From positions 676,333 through 740,332 of the forward strand of contig NZ_HG005141.1 in NCBI RefSeq assembly GCF_000455265.1: 64,000 nucleotides of DNA. Direction: 5' to 3'. The number at the start of each line of letters is the position of its first letter. Position 1 is the first letter of the stretch. The notes beneath the pieces were generated by a model. The model searched no databases, had not been told where the DNA came from, and saw nothing but the letters and a program-made list of their open reading frames with translations. This DNA is from Paenibacillus antibioticophila. Its GTDB lineage: Bacteria; Bacillota; Bacilli; Paenibacillales; Paenibacillaceae. Position numbers and translations under genes: made by a program. Shown here piece by piece: positions 28,255 through 36,744 of the stretch.

Positions 28255-29184
28255 TCAACCTTTCTGAGGCAGCGCCACGAAATGTGTGTCCGAAACCGGC
28301 TTTAAGGGATAAACCAATCCGTTCTCGTCAAAATATCTCCGGTGAGCTTCCTTGTACTCCTCTTGGACAGAGCGACGGAACTCTACCTGCTGCTCCCGAT
28401 GGCTAGGATCAATATCTGGAATCGCTGCGATCAAACGCTTGGTATAGATGTGCTGAGGACTTTCAAAGATATCATTGGCCGTCCCCTCCTCCACATATCG
28501 TCCCTTGTACATAATCCCGATTTTGTCGCACATATGTCGGATAATCCCTAGATCATGGCTTATAAATAAAAAGGTCAGGTTGAGTTCCCTTTGAATCTCC
28601 CTCATAAAGTTCAGGACCTGCGCTTGCACCGATACATCCAGAGCAGAGACGGGCTCGTCGGCGATGATCAACTTAGGCCTTAAGGCAATCGCTCTTGCAA
28701 TCCCGATACGTTGTCGCTGCCCTCCCGAGAACTGATAGGGATACTTTAAAAAGGATTCCGGGCTTAGTCCCACTTGCTCCAACAACTCGTGGACGCGCTT
28801 CTTCTCCTCTTGCGGAGACAGCTTTTCAAAATTGCGCAGCGGCTCTGCAATGATATCCCCTACCCGCTTCTTCGGGTTTAAAGACGAGTATGGATCCTGG
28901 AATATCATCTGAATATCTCGTCCAAAGCGGCTACGGCCTTTGATATGCCCAATTTCCTTGCCTTCAAATTTGATGCTTCCGCTGGAAATATGATTTAGTC
29001 CGATCACAGCCCGGCCCATCGTTGTTTTCCCGGAGCCCGACTCTCCTACCAAGCCGTAGGTTTGACCTGCCTCAATCGTCATATTAACGCCATCCACCGC
29101 TCTTACATGATCAACAACAGTTCTAAAGATGCCTCCCCGAATTGGATAGTGCACCTTCAAATCTTTGATTTCAAGAATGGACAT
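28255..29184 (-). CDS. oppF: Peptide ABC transporter ATP-binding protein (OppF-type)
   Basis: A 309-residue ATPase from the ATG at 29184, which has the strong ribosome-binding site GGAGGAGG; a longer reading upstream is unlikely. Walker A GESGSGKTTMGR, signature YQFSGGQRQRIGIARAIAL, Walker B LIIADEPVSALDVS and the switch histidine in FISHDLG are all intact. The C-terminal oligopeptide-transporter extension follows (IYTKRLIAAIPD). It pairs with OppD and overlaps that gene by 14 bases. Confidence 0.95.
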   Translation of the reverse strand: MSILEIKDLKVHYPIRGGIFRTVVDHVRAVDGVNMTIEAGQTYGLVGESGSGKTTMGRAVIGLNHISSGSIKFEGKEIGHIKGRSRFGRDIQMIFQDPYSSLNPKKRVGDIIAEPLRNFEKLSPQEEKKRVHELLEQVGLSPESFLKYPYQFSGGQRQRIGIARAIALRPKLIIADEPVSALDVSVQAQVLNFMREIQRELNLTFLFISHDLGIIRHMCDKIGIMYKGRYVEEGTANDIFESPQHIYTKRLIAAIPDIDPSHREQQVEFRRSVQEEYKEAHRRYFDENGLVYPLKPVSDTHFVALPQKG

Positions 29185-30187
29185 GTTCGCTATCCTCCTC
29201 CGAATGAGCCGGAAAGTAAAAATGTCTGTAGCATGTACAGCGGACAAAATGTCCCTCCGCTATTTCATGCATCTCCGGATGTGCTTCATGCTTCTCGGAC
29301 TCGATCCAGGGAATCCGCGGAGCAAAGCGGCAGCCTTCCCGAGGAAGATTTTTTAATGACGGGACAATCCCCTGAATAACATGTAATTTAGACTTCACTT
29401 CGTTTACGGTCGGGATCGAGTTCAGCAGAGACCTGGTATAGGGATGCTTTGCGTTAGTCACCAGGGTATAGATATCTGCTACCTCAACAATCTGTCCGGC
29501 ATACATGACCGCAACGCGGTCGGCCATTTCGGCGACAACCCCAAGATCATGAGTGATTAAGATAATCCCGGCTTCCATGTCATTCTTCAGTTCTCGAATC
29601 AGATCGAGAATTTGCAATTGGATCGTTACATCGAGTGCGGTTGTCGGTTCGTCAGCAATGAGCAGCTTCGGTCCGTTTGCGATAGCAATGGCTATGACAA
29701 TACGCTGCCTCATCCCTCCGGAAAGCTCATGCGGATATTGCAGGTAGGTGACTTCAGGACGAGGAATGCCAACCTTGTCAAGCAGCTCAATCGCCTGCCT
29801 TTTCCGCTCCGCTTTACCTGATGCAGGCTGATGAAGCAATATGACTTCTTCAATTTGTCTACCGACGGTCATTAGAGGATTAAGTGCAGATAAGGGGTCT
29901 TGAAAAATCATGCTGATATCCTTCCCGCGCAATTTGTTCAGTTGATTCGCAGGCATTCCAACGAGATTTTGCTCCCCGAAATAGATACGCCCTTCCATTC
30001 TTGCCCGGGTATGCAGGCCCATAATCGAGTAGGCAAGCGCACTTTTGCCAGAACCCGACTCTCCTACAATCGCTAGGATCTCATTCTTTCTAACCGTGAG
30101 TGAAACGTCATCCACAGCTGCATAATAATCATCATCAATCCGAAAAGAGGTGGTTAAATTCTCAATTTTCAACAACTCTTCGCTCAA
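29171..30187 (-). CDS. oppD: Peptide ABC transporter ATP-binding protein (OppD-type)
   Basis: A 338-residue ATPase with Walker A GESGSGKSALAY, signature PHELSGGMRQRIVIAIAIA, Walker B LLIADEPTTALDVT, switch histidine in LITHDLG and a cysteine-bearing C-terminus (CRFAPRIPW, HFVRCTCYRH) like OppD/DppD proteins, some of which hold an iron-sulfur cluster there. The start is ambiguous: a TTG at 30187 lies 6 bases after AGGGTG, while a GTG at 30196 has no ribosome-binding site. It is the first gene of the five-gene operon. Confidence 0.93.
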   Translation of the reverse strand: MSEELLKIENLTTSFRIDDDYYAAVDDVSLTVRKNEILAIVGESGSGKSALAYSIMGLHTRARMEGRIYFGEQNLVGMPANQLNKLRGKDISMIFQDPLSALNPLMTVGRQIEEVILLHQPASGKAERKRQAIELLDKVGIPRPEVTYLQYPHELSGGMRQRIVIAIAIANGPKLLIADEPTTALDVTIQLQILDLIRELKNDMEAGIILITHDLGVVAEMADRVAVMYAGQIVEVADIYTLVTNAKHPYTRSLLNSIPTVNEVKSKLHVIQGIVPSLKNLPREGCRFAPRIPWIESEKHEAHPEMHEIAEGHFVRCTCYRHFYFPAHSEEDSEHVHS

Positions 30188-30314
30188 ATTAATCACCCTA
30201 ACAAAGAAGAATTTTGACGAATTTAATCGATAATTAATAGATTTAAGGTTTTGATGTAGTAATTAGCCGATGAATGTCTATAAGAGGAGGTATTCAATAG
30301 TTTATTAATATTCA

Positions 30315-30342
30315 TTAATATGAATAAATAACCACTGGTCAA
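30315..30342 (-). promoter_or_regulatory. Candidate promoter of the peptide ABC operon
   Basis: On the minus strand TTGACC (30337-30342), a 16-base spacer and TATTAA (30315-30320), about 130 bases before oppD. The surroundings are very AT-rich, so chance matches are likely. Confidence 0.45.
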
Positions 30343-30718
30343 AATTGAATTAAAAAAATTTTTACATTGATTTGTTCTAAATCATCACGTAAAAATTTGG
30401 GATTGCTTGAATTTAATAAATAATATACTCTATGTCAGCTAATATTCCAAGTACTTTTCCACTTTATCGCCTACCTTTTTTTATTTATCTCTTTAAAAGG
30501 TTACTTGAATTGTAAAATTCATGTAATGTATATTCATTCATTTTTAGATCCCCTAAAGAGACGATAGTCCACGGATGGAGGACATTTTTTAACCTTAAAA
30601 ACCGATCAAAATGGGCTTAGAATATTGAAGTGATTAATTTATACTGTTTTGGATTAAAGTGTAAGGAGTCCACCGAAGAGCAACAGATTCAGCCTTTAAA
30701 AGCTGTTGCTTTAAACAC
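30343..30718. other. AT-rich intergenic stretch between oppD and rpsR
   Basis: No gene-like frame or recognisable RNA is seen in this stretch. It is markedly more AT-rich than its neighbours, consistent with a boundary where the peptide transport operon joins the rpsF-ssb-rpsR block. Confidence 0.45.
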
Positions 30719-30760
30719 AAAAAAGCTGACCATGTACGTTCTGTACAGGTCAGCTTTTTA
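30719..30760 (-). terminator. Rho-independent terminator of rpsF-ssb-rpsR
   Basis: The arms AAAAAGCTGACC and GGTCAGCTTTTT, with an inner TGTAC pair, form a near-perfect hairpin, followed on the minus strand by a U run. It lies just after the rpsR stop. Confidence 0.9.
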
Positions 30761-30775
30761 TTTGAGCAGCTTATA

Positions 30776-31045
30776 CTATTCAGTAGTGTATGGCAGCAAT
30801 GCGATTTGACGCGAACGCTTGATAGCAACGGTCAACAGACGTTGGTATTTTGCGCTAGTGCCTGTTACACGACGTGGCAAAATCTTACCACGCTCGCTGA
30901 TGAATTTCTTCAACAGCTCGATGTCTTTATAGTCAATGTGAGTAATTTTGTTCGCAGTGAAGTAGCACACTTTACGACGCTTGTTACGGCCGCCGCGGCG
31001 AGCCGGTCTCTTGTCGTCTCCGCCTTCTCTTTGTTTGAAGCTCAT
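30776..31045 (-). CDS. rpsR: 30S ribosomal protein S18
   Basis: An 89-residue basic protein with the S18 core motifs [34 protein letters not shown] and [20 protein letters not shown]18 binds 16S rRNA on the platform together with S6. It is the last gene of the conserved rpsF-ssb-rpsR operon, 20 bp after ssb. The single Cys in the N-terminal part is not arranged as a zinc site. Confidence 0.98.
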   Translation of the reverse strand: MSFKQREGGDDKRPARRGGRNKRRKVCYFTANKITHIDYKDIELLKKFISERGKILPRRVTGTSAKYQRLLTVAIKRSRQIALLPYTTE

Positions 31046-31065
31046 GCTTTTCAGTCCTTTCCAAA

Positions 31066-31545
31066 TTAAAATGGCAAATCGTCATCCGAAATATCGATCG
31101 GTTTCCCGTCATCGGAGAATGGATCGTTGTTGCGGGAGGAGTTATTATTATTGCTGCGCCCGGCATTGCCGCCGCCAGCAAATGGAGCTTCCTCACGCGG
31201 TCCTCCGCCACCTGATGCACCTTCGCGGTTCGATTCCAAGAAACGGACATTATCAGCAATAACCTCAGTGACGTATACACGCTTACCTTCGTTATTCTCG
31301 TAATTCCGAACTTGAATTCGCCCTTCCACAGCAGTCAAGCGACCTTTACGCAAGTAATTTGCGCAAGTCTCCGCAAGCTGTCTCCAGGTAACTACCGGAA
31401 TGAAATCCGCCTCACGTTCTCCACCTTGCGAAGTAAACGGTCTGTCTACCGCAATGGTAAACTGAGTTACAGCCACACCGGATGGTGTATAACGCAGCTC
31501 CGGATCCCGGGTAAGTCGTCCAATCAGAATGACACGGTTCAACAA
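31066..31545 (-). CDS. ssb: Single-stranded DNA-binding protein
   Basis: A 159-residue protein with an OB-fold domain (about 1-106: [21 protein letters not shown], then [14 protein letters not shown]), a Gly/Asn/Ser-rich flexible linker and the acidic tip DISDDDLPF that recruits replication and repair proteins. It protects single-stranded DNA at forks. Its place between rpsF and rpsR is the standard Firmicutes arrangement for the essential SSB. Confidence 0.98.
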   Translation of the reverse strand: MLNRVILIGRLTRDPELRYTPSGVAVTQFTIAVDRPFTSQGGEREADFIPVVTWRQLAETCANYLRKGRLTAVEGRIQVRNYENNEGKRVYVTEVIADNVRFLESNREGASGGGGPREEAPFAGGGNAGRSNNNNSSRNNDPFSDDGKPIDISDDDLPF

Positions 31546-31586
31546 TCAAATCCCCTCCTTCGGGCATTAAATTACTCAGTTACGGA

Positions 31587-31871
31587 TTAGGCAACGTCTT
31601 TAGTAATGAGATAACGGATAACCTCGTCGGAAATCTTCAGAATCCGCTCAAGCTCAGCAACTACTTCTGGAGCTGCAGTAAAGTTTACGAGAACGTAAAC
31701 TCCATCACGGATCTTGTTAATCTCATACGCAAGCCGGCGTTTGCCCATCACGTCATGCTTTGTAATTTCGCCGCCGTTTTGGATGATGCCTTGGAATTTT
31801 TCGACTGCCGCTTGAACAGCTTCTTGTTCAAGATCAGGACGAATAATGTACATCAATTCGTATTTGCGCAT
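31587..31871 (-). CDS. rpsF: 30S ribosomal protein S6
   Basis: A 94-residue protein with S6 signatures MRKYELMYIIRPD and MGKRRLAYEINKIRDGVYVLVNF. The ATG at 31871 is chosen because AAGGAGG lies at ideal spacing and the in-frame GTG upstream is part of that site. S6 binds S18 and 16S rRNA. It is the first gene of the operon and has a strong promoter and a structured leader, where the S6-S18 complex is known to act as an autorepressor in other bacteria. Confidence 0.97.
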   Translation of the reverse strand: MRKYELMYIIRPDLEQEAVQAAVEKFQGIIQNGGEITKHDVMGKRRLAYEINKIRDGVYVLVNFTAAPEVVAELERILKISDEVIRYLITKDVA

Positions 31872-31890
31872 TTGGTTCACCTCCTTATGG

Positions 31891-31949
31891 ACTATGGCCC
31901 CATCCTGTTACACATGGAGCAAGGAGCGAGTCTAAACTCGCACCATAGT
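31891..31949 (-). promoter_or_regulatory. Structured rpsF leader (possible S6-S18 autoregulatory element)
   Basis: The minus-strand RNA has a closing stem ACTATGG/CCATAGT (31943-31949 with 31891-31897) and an inner hairpin GCGAGT/ACTCGC, just before the ribosome-binding site. S6-S18 leader elements are known in this position in many bacteria. I did not recognise their conserved CCG bulge here, so this is positional evidence plus folding. Confidence 0.45.
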
Positions 31950-31978
31950 AGTATATCAAATCGGGAACCGCCGTGCAA
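31950..31978 (-). promoter_or_regulatory. Sigma-A promoter of rpsF-ssb-rpsR
   Basis: On the minus strand TTGCAC (31973-31978), exactly 17 bases and TATACT (31950-31955). This is one of the best promoters in the window and predicts transcription from about 31943. Confidence 0.8.
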
Positions 31979-32016
31979 GAACCTAGATTAGGTTGCTGAA
32001 AATCTCTACTTTAAAG

Positions 32017-33522
32017 TTACTTTACTTTGACTCCAATACCTTGTTGACCATACGTATTGTCATATCCCCAAACCCATAATTTTCCTCCGCTGATCCAAAA
32101 GATATTCCGGCTCGTATTTTCAATAAAGCTTACGTTTTTGTTCAAGTCTCCAAGCCGCGGATAAGTATTGTACGTCAACAATTCCTTGTTTTGGGTAAGC
32201 AGCAGGACGCCGTTTACCGTTAATGTAACCGAGGTATAATTCAGGCTTTTGCCGGCCGCGCTCCAGCCTGTTTGCTTGTTGTATCTTAGTGCCATATTCG
32301 TAATATTCGTCGGTTTGTTCAATTGGGAAGGAACCTTCTGACCAAGCTGTCTCGCTGAATTGTCTCCATATCCCCATAACTCGCCATTTTTGTCTATGGC
32401 AACGATATATTCATTATTTGTATTGGCTGCATCAAACTTTTGGATATCCTTGAACCCGGCAATTTGTTCAGCTTTGGTCGTCTGCCCTTCCACAATGGAA
32501 TTATCCCAACTCCATAAGGTTCCGTCCTTCTTTAAAGCGTAGCCTTTAAGGTTGCTCATGGATACCGATACTGCATCCTGGATTAATATTTTCCTGTAAT
32601 GATTATGTATGAATTCACGCGCATCCTCATTAGCCCAACCAACTCCGCCTAACTGATAAACATTCCCGTCATTAGTCAGGAGTGCTACTCCTCGATTAAA
32701 AGCATTCATATCGGCAATCGGCTCACTAATTAAAGTAATCTTGGTCGGTGTCCCGGTAACGGTCTTTATGCCGAGATCCTTCAAATCTCCCCAACCGTAT
32801 AGTTCTCCATCCGTTGTAATATATAAGGAGAATTTCTCCCCCGCTTCGATTTTCCGGATCTTTGAGTTGGTGGTAATGAGCGTCGGCGGAAGAACCGGCA
32901 TTTCGCTTTCGCTAATTTCGTGGTTCGTATTCTTCCCCCAACCATAAAGCTGACCATCCTTCCCGAGTGCCAAGGTATGGGCTTCACTGGCGGCTACGGA
33001 TACGGGTGAATCTACAGCTTTCAACTGGGTTGGATCCTTGGCAATGATGGCTTGGGATCCTACTCCATATTGTTCAAACTTTACGGGTGTTGGTTCTTGA
33101 TAGCCCTCTCGATATTTTTCATAGCGGCTTGGCGTTTCGTAACGGTCCCGGTAATCCGGCAAAGTCGTCGCAGCCTGTGCTCCTCCCGGTATGGTCACAT
33201 AAACCCCTATACCGTAATTGTATTTGGAGAGCCTGGATTCCTTGAACACCTCTTCTTTAAAAGCAGGCGTGACAAGGTAATAATACCCCTCTTTATTTAC
33301 CTGTACTGTAGCGGAGAAGAAGGCCTTTTCATCCTCGTCCCTTAACTCGATGTTCAAAGATGAGGCCTCAGCCAATCCTTCCACCAGAATGGAGTTGTCT
33401 TCATTTCGTTGAGCGAAGATTCCAATTCCTGCACCAATGGCTTGTACCTGATTATCCGATATCAGCGGAATAACGAGCGCTATGATGACCATAATGATCA
33501 TTCCCCTCGTGCGTTTTCCCAT
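32017..33522 (-). CDS. Secreted RCC1-repeat (beta-propeller) protein
   Basis: A 501-residue protein with a signal-like N-terminal hydrophobic segment (about 6-24). A region of about 130 residues with an unknown beta-rich domain follows, then about six or seven RCC1-type repeats. Each has the form of DGxLYGWG (LGKDGQLYGWGKN, TTDGELYGWGD, KKDGTLWSWDN, DKNGELWGYGDN, ending GGKLWVWGYDN). RCC1 repeats fold as a seven-bladed propeller for protein binding. Function is unknown. It lies upstream of rpsF with no clear terminator between. The ATG at 33522 fits GGGGATGA better than the TTG upstream. Confidence 0.85.
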   Translation of the reverse strand: MGKRTRGMIIMVIIALVIPLISDNQVQAIGAGIGIFAQRNEDNSILVEGLAEASSLNIELRDEDEKAFFSATVQVNKEGYYYLVTPAFKEEVFKESRLSKYNYGIGVYVTIPGGAQAATTLPDYRDRYETPSRYEKYREGYQEPTPVKFEQYGVGSQAIIAKDPTQLKAVDSPVSVAASEAHTLALGKDGQLYGWGKNTNHEISESEMPVLPPTLITTNSKIRKIEAGEKFSLYITTDGELYGWGDLKDLGIKTVTGTPTKITLISEPIADMNAFNRGVALLTNDGNVYQLGGVGWANEDAREFIHNHYRKILIQDAVSVSMSNLKGYALKKDGTLWSWDNSIVEGQTTKAEQIAGFKDIQKFDAANTNNEYIVAIDKNGELWGYGDNSARQLGQKVPSQLNKPTNITNMALRYNKQTGWSAAGKSLNYTSVTLTVNGVLLLTQNKELLTYNTYPRLGDLNKNVSFIENTSRNIFWISGGKLWVWGYDNTYGQQGIGVKVK

Positions 33523-33651
33523 GTTCAATCATCCCCTCTGCCAAATTTATGTATGTAAATAATTATCGGTTCTTACTTGTACATGATTAACCCTGCATTA
33601 CAAACAATATATTTGATTCCCCTCTTCGGGGCAGAAAGGAGGAACAACAAA

Positions 33652-33849
33652 GTGGGCGAGCAAACGGAATTCGAGCCGGGCGACAAAGCGCCGAACCCGG
33701 GCGTTTATGTAGAAGTCAGTGAAGCGCGCAGCTTCCATACCCAAATTCAGAACCCCAAGCGGGTTACCTTGGAGCGCGGAGAGACGTTTCCGGAAACCTC
33801 GAATAAGGACAGAAAGTGGAAAAAGGCCGAGAAAGCACGCGTACACTAA
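33652..33849 (+). CDS. yjzC: YjzC family small protein
   Basis: A 65-residue protein starting at GTG 33652, preceded by AAAGGAGG at good spacing. It shows the YjzC pattern: PGDKAPNPGVYVEV near the N-terminus, a middle segment, then RVTLERGETFPETSN and a basic tail. B. subtilis has a close counterpart of about the same length, of unknown role. A longer frame upstream is not needed. It is read alone on the plus strand against the direction of its neighbours. Confidence 0.88.
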   Translation: MGEQTEFEPGDKAPNPGVYVEVSEARSFHTQIQNPKRVTLERGETFPETSNKDRKWKKAEKARVH

Positions 33850-34119
33850 GCTGTTTGCTGAAAGAACTGTTTTTAAAACTTTCGTGTATAGAACCCTGTA
33901 TTCTGCACATAATACAATCAGACGGTGATGCAAAGAGAGGTGTGGTTCCGTTGGAGGTGTCCGATGGTAACATCATTTCTGGAGTCTTATTCACTTCGTG
34001 ACAGAAGCCAAGATCTCGGATAAGGAAGACCCCTCTTCACTCATTCGAGCTGCATACGCACACATCGAAGTTTCTTGGGTTGTGAGAGAAGAATTCCCAT
34101 TAAGCATACCGTCAACCAT
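33850..34119. other. Gene-poor stretch between yjzC and tRNA-Ser
   Basis: No gene is recognised. A minus-strand frame ending near 33991 (tail like SEEGSSLSEILASVTK) has protein-like composition but no ribosome-binding site or known relative, and it runs into the hairpins beside the tRNA. It could be a gene remnant. Confidence 0.35.
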
Positions 34120-34142
34120 AAAGGACCCGAAAGGGTCCTTTT
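34120..34142 (+). terminator. Short hairpin with GAAA loop
   Basis: The AAAGGACCC arm, a GAAA tetraloop and GGGTCCTTTT form a compact hairpin with a U run on the plus strand. It could end a transcript from yjzC or work as a second stop for the tRNA gene. Confidence 0.6.
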
Positions 34143-34157
34143 GGCTTGCATAGACAT

Positions 34158-34187
34158 AAAAAAAGACCCTGCCTAACGGCAAAGGTC
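34158..34187 (-). terminator. Terminator of tRNA-Ser
   Basis: On the minus strand GACC-TTTGCC pairs with GGCA-GGGTC and is followed by seven U (from the A tract 34158-34164). It lies 23 bases after the tRNA 3' end. Confidence 0.8.
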
Positions 34188-34209
34188 ATGTTCTTATATA
34201 GAAGTAAAA

Positions 34210-34300
34210 TGGCGGAGAGGGTGGGATTCGAACCCACGCACGCCTTGCGACGCCTAATTGATTTCGAGTCAACCCCCTTGGGCCTCTTGGGTACCTCTCC
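34210..34300 (-). tRNA. tRNA-Ser (anticodon CGA)
   Basis: A 91-base class II tRNA on the minus strand. The acceptor stem GGAGAGG pairs with CCTCTCC, discriminator G is followed by an encoded CCA, the anticodon loop is CTCGAAA (anticodon CGA, codon UCG), a long variable arm is present and the T loop is GTTCGAATC. All stems pair. It is monocistronic with its own terminator. Confidence 0.95.
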
Positions 34301-34490
34301 ACAGCAAGCAAGAATGATTGTATCATGATTTTTTTAGGATTGCAAGTTGAATTCATAGTCAACGCCAGTCGTATGGAAACGAAAAAGTCGGCTAATCGTT
34401 CAAAATGTCCGTTAGCAATAGTGGGAAGAGTTGCTAATAACCTTTCTTGCTGAAAGCCTTTACTTCACAACCCTTCACACTATGGTCGGA

Positions 34491-34733
34491 TTAGCTGTTT
34501 TCAGTCCCGGCGTCAGCGTCAGAAGGATCCGCGGAGGACTCGGCAGCAGACCGGATTACCTTCCGCATATTCTTTTCGAACTTGGCCCGCGGCACCAAAA
34601 CGCTATGCTTGCAGCCGACACATTTAATCCGGATATCCATCCCCATTCGAATGATTTCCATTTCATTGCTCCCGCAAGGGTGGTTTTTCTTCATTAATAC
34701 AATGTCACCTAATTGAAAAACTTTACGTTCCAT
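34491..34733 (-). CDS. yyzM: DUF951 family protein YyzM
   Basis: An 80-residue protein of the DUF951 family: FQLGDIVLMKKNHPCGSNEMEIIRMGMDIRIKCVGCKHSVLVPRAKFEKNMRKVI. Two conserved cysteines as CVGC and one as HPCG suggest metal or nucleic-acid binding, but the function is unknown. The start at 34733 follows GGGGGAGAGG; the longer upstream frame overlaps the channel gene and is not real. The C-terminal tail (about residues 60-80) is acidic and Ser/Asp-rich, longer than in the B. subtilis protein. Its neighbours match the yyzM-yyaC region. Confidence 0.9.
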   Translation of the reverse strand: MERKVFQLGDIVLMKKNHPCGSNEMEIIRMGMDIRIKCVGCKHSVLVPRAKFEKNMRKVIRSAAESSADPSDADAGTENS

Positions 34734-34791
34734 CGTCCTCTCCCCCTTCTCATCATTTAACAACCTTAAATACAGCGTACCATATGTTGAT

Positions 34792-35688
34792 CTATTCAGC
34801 AGTCTTTTCGGCCTCGGCAGTAAGACGAAGAGCCTCCTCTTCTTCGAGTGCTTCCTTCGCATACATCTGAATCTCACGCTCCAGATCAGCACGTACTCCC
34901 GGCGGACAGTCCGCTGCTATGCGAATAACATACTCGCTTGCTGTCAACGATTGTACACCTAGTACGGTTGGAACCCTATTAGCCAGGCTGCTGCTGTCCT
35001 TCAGCTCCAGCATAGCCTTCTTTAGCAGCTCGATGGTATCCTCCAGCTTTCGGCTATTGCTGAAGGGCAAATCGACCACAGCAAGCGCCGTTCCAATCGA
35101 GTAATTCGTTACATTCGTAATCGAGCCGTTCGGAACAATATGCACCTCCCCGGTCCAGCTAACCAGTCTCGTGGAGCGAAGGCCGATCATTTCAACCGTC
35201 CCCTTCAGCGTGCCGATTTGAACGACATCACCTACGGCAAATTGATCCTCCAGGATGATAAAGAAGCCTGTGATCACATCCTTCACCAGATTTTGCGCAC
35301 CAAAACCAATCGCCAGCCCAAGCACCCCGGCTCCGGCAATTAACGGCGCCAGCTGCACGCCTAGCTCCCCCAGGATCAGCATGACCATCACAAAGTTCCC
35401 TGCAAACGAGACCACATTTTTCAGCAGCTCCCCTACCGTTATAAATCTCCGAGGATTGACCTGCATCCGCCCCTTCTCCTGACGTTCCAAGGAACGGTCT
35501 ATTACACGGAACAACAGTTTAATCACAAAGCGGGTCAGGATAAGGATCAGTAAGATACGAAGGGCTGAGAACAGCACAGTTTCCCACATGCCCGTATTCG
35601 TTAACCAATCCCAGACCTTATTTTTGAAGCTCATAGCCTCATCGATGACACCCGTCGATTGTTGCAAACGCCAATTTGCAAACCTCAT
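34792..35688 (-). CDS. Small-conductance mechanosensitive channel (MscS family)
   Basis: A 298-residue membrane channel. N-terminal helices (about 30-55, 75-100, 105-125) include the pore-lining helix rich in Gly and Ala (AGAGVLGLAIGFGAQNLVKDVITG), followed by the beta domain (FAVGDVVQIGTLKGTVEMIGLRSTRL) and the C-terminal domain. It opens under membrane tension to release solutes on osmotic downshock. B. subtilis YkuT is a relative. The ATG has AAGGAGG upstream. It lies next to the DUF3343 gene on the same strand. Confidence 0.93.
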   Translation of the reverse strand: MRFANWRLQQSTGVIDEAMSFKNKVWDWLTNTGMWETVLFSALRILLILILTRFVIKLLFRVIDRSLERQEKGRMQVNPRRFITVGELLKNVVSFAGNFVMVMLILGELGVQLAPLIAGAGVLGLAIGFGAQNLVKDVITGFFIILEDQFAVGDVVQIGTLKGTVEMIGLRSTRLVSWTGEVHIVPNGSITNVTNYSIGTALAVVDLPFSNSRKLEDTIELLKKAMLELKDSSSLANRVPTVLGVQSLTASEYVIRIAADCPPGVRADLEREIQMYAKEALEEEEALRLTAEAEKTAE

Positions 35689-35755
35689 TCCGCCTCTCCT
35701 CCTTCATAGCTATCTAAGCTGAACTACCCTTTTTACGTAGCTTTTATAGTTCAAC

Positions 35756-36001
35756 TTATAGCTCTTCATACCCGGAAGCGGATCGTCTGAAAATCCCCCT
35801 GATCTCCACGGATTGGTCATGAACAATCTCCGTGACCCTCTCCAGATTCTCTGAACCGAACTGAATGGATAAGGCACATCCTGCGGTAATCTCCTTCGGC
35901 GTAGGGCACAGATCAATCTCAATCTCCGCATATTCTAACAGCATCTCTGCCCGCAGCGCCTGCTGTGTGGAGTCAAATGCCATCACTAGGCTGTTCTCCA
36001 T
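35756..36001 (-). CDS. DUF3343 protein (putative Se/S carrier-like)
   Basis: An 81-residue protein with DUF3343 features: an N-terminal beta strand VMAFDSTQQALRAEMLLE, then IDLCPTPKEITAGCALSIQF with two cysteines. Some members are described as putative selenium or sulfur carriers, and they often occur near cysteine-desulfurase-like genes. Such a gene lies three genes away here (37240-38394). A carrier role is plausible but not shown. The start is an ATG with GAGGAGG upstream. Confidence 0.85.
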   Translation of the reverse strand: MENSLVMAFDSTQQALRAEMLLEYAEIEIDLCPTPKEITAGCALSIQFGSENLERVTEIVHDQSVEIRGIFRRSASGYEEL

Positions 36002-36123
36002 CCATTCTCCTCCTCTGTTTCAATCCGAGACTTTAGTCCGAGTATATATTCTCAATGATTTCCATATACTATCTACTAATATTCCAAGGGCTACTTCATT
36101 CTTGATTAAGGAAGGAAGATTCC

Positions 36124-36744
36124 ATGTCATCTATTCAACCAGCCATAACAGCACCATCACAAGAAATCCCTTATCTGAAAATGCCTCATACCGAACCGGA
36201 TATCCATGCCGCGATTATTCACCGTCTTCTTCTTCACTTCACCAAGATTAGCCATGGGCAAGAAATGATCGTTATCTGCATTGGAACAGACCGTTCCACA
36301 GGCGACTGCCTCGGCCCCCTCGTTGGAACCTCACTTGCGAAGCTGAATCAGTCGGGCAAGCTGTTCCATCTGTTCGGGACGCTTGAAGAACCGGTCCATG
36401 CTATGAATTTAAAAGATACCTTGGAAAAAATCAATCAAAGCTTTCGGAATCCTTTCATTATAGGGATTGATGCCTGCCTGGGTCAAACCTCCAGCGTTGG
36501 CTCCATTCAAGTTGTACAAGGCCCTCTCCGCCCGGGAGCAGGCGTTAATAAAGAATTACCGCCGGTCGGCGATATCCATCTAACAGGCATCGTCAATGTC
36601 GGCGGCTTTATGGAGTATTTCGTGCTGCAAAATACCCGGCTTAGTCTAGTTATGCGATTATCGGAAATAATTTCCAATTCCTTATATACGGCGATCCAAG
36701 AATGGCACTGCGGATTTAGGCCTCGTTACCGGCAAGGGCAATAG
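36124..36744 (+). CDS. yyaC: Spore protease YyaC
   Basis: A 206-residue protein of the YyaC family, related to the hydrogenase-maturation/GPR peptidase fold. Motifs include IVICIGTDRSTGDCLGPLVG and FIIGIDACLG. It is expected in sporulating Firmicutes and supports a spore-forming host. It is read on the plus strand, opposite to most neighbours, and its 3' end overlaps the convergent yyaB by 29 bases. The ATG follows GGAAGG. Confidence 0.92.
   Translation: MSSIQPAITAPSQEIPYLKMPHTEPDIHAAIIHRLLLHFTKISHGQEMIVICIGTDRSTGDCLGPLVGTSLAKLNQSGKLFHLFGTLEEPVHAMNLKDTLEKINQSFRNPFIIGIDACLGQTSSVGSIQVVQGPLRPGAGVNKELPPVGDIHLTGIVNVGGFMEYFVLQNTRLSLVMRLSEIISNSLYTAIQEWHCGFRPRYRQGQ

Noticed and set aside
34734..34892. 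Longer frame upstream of yyzM
   Set aside because: It overlaps the MscS gene and precedes the clear ribosome-binding site and the conserved DUF951 start.
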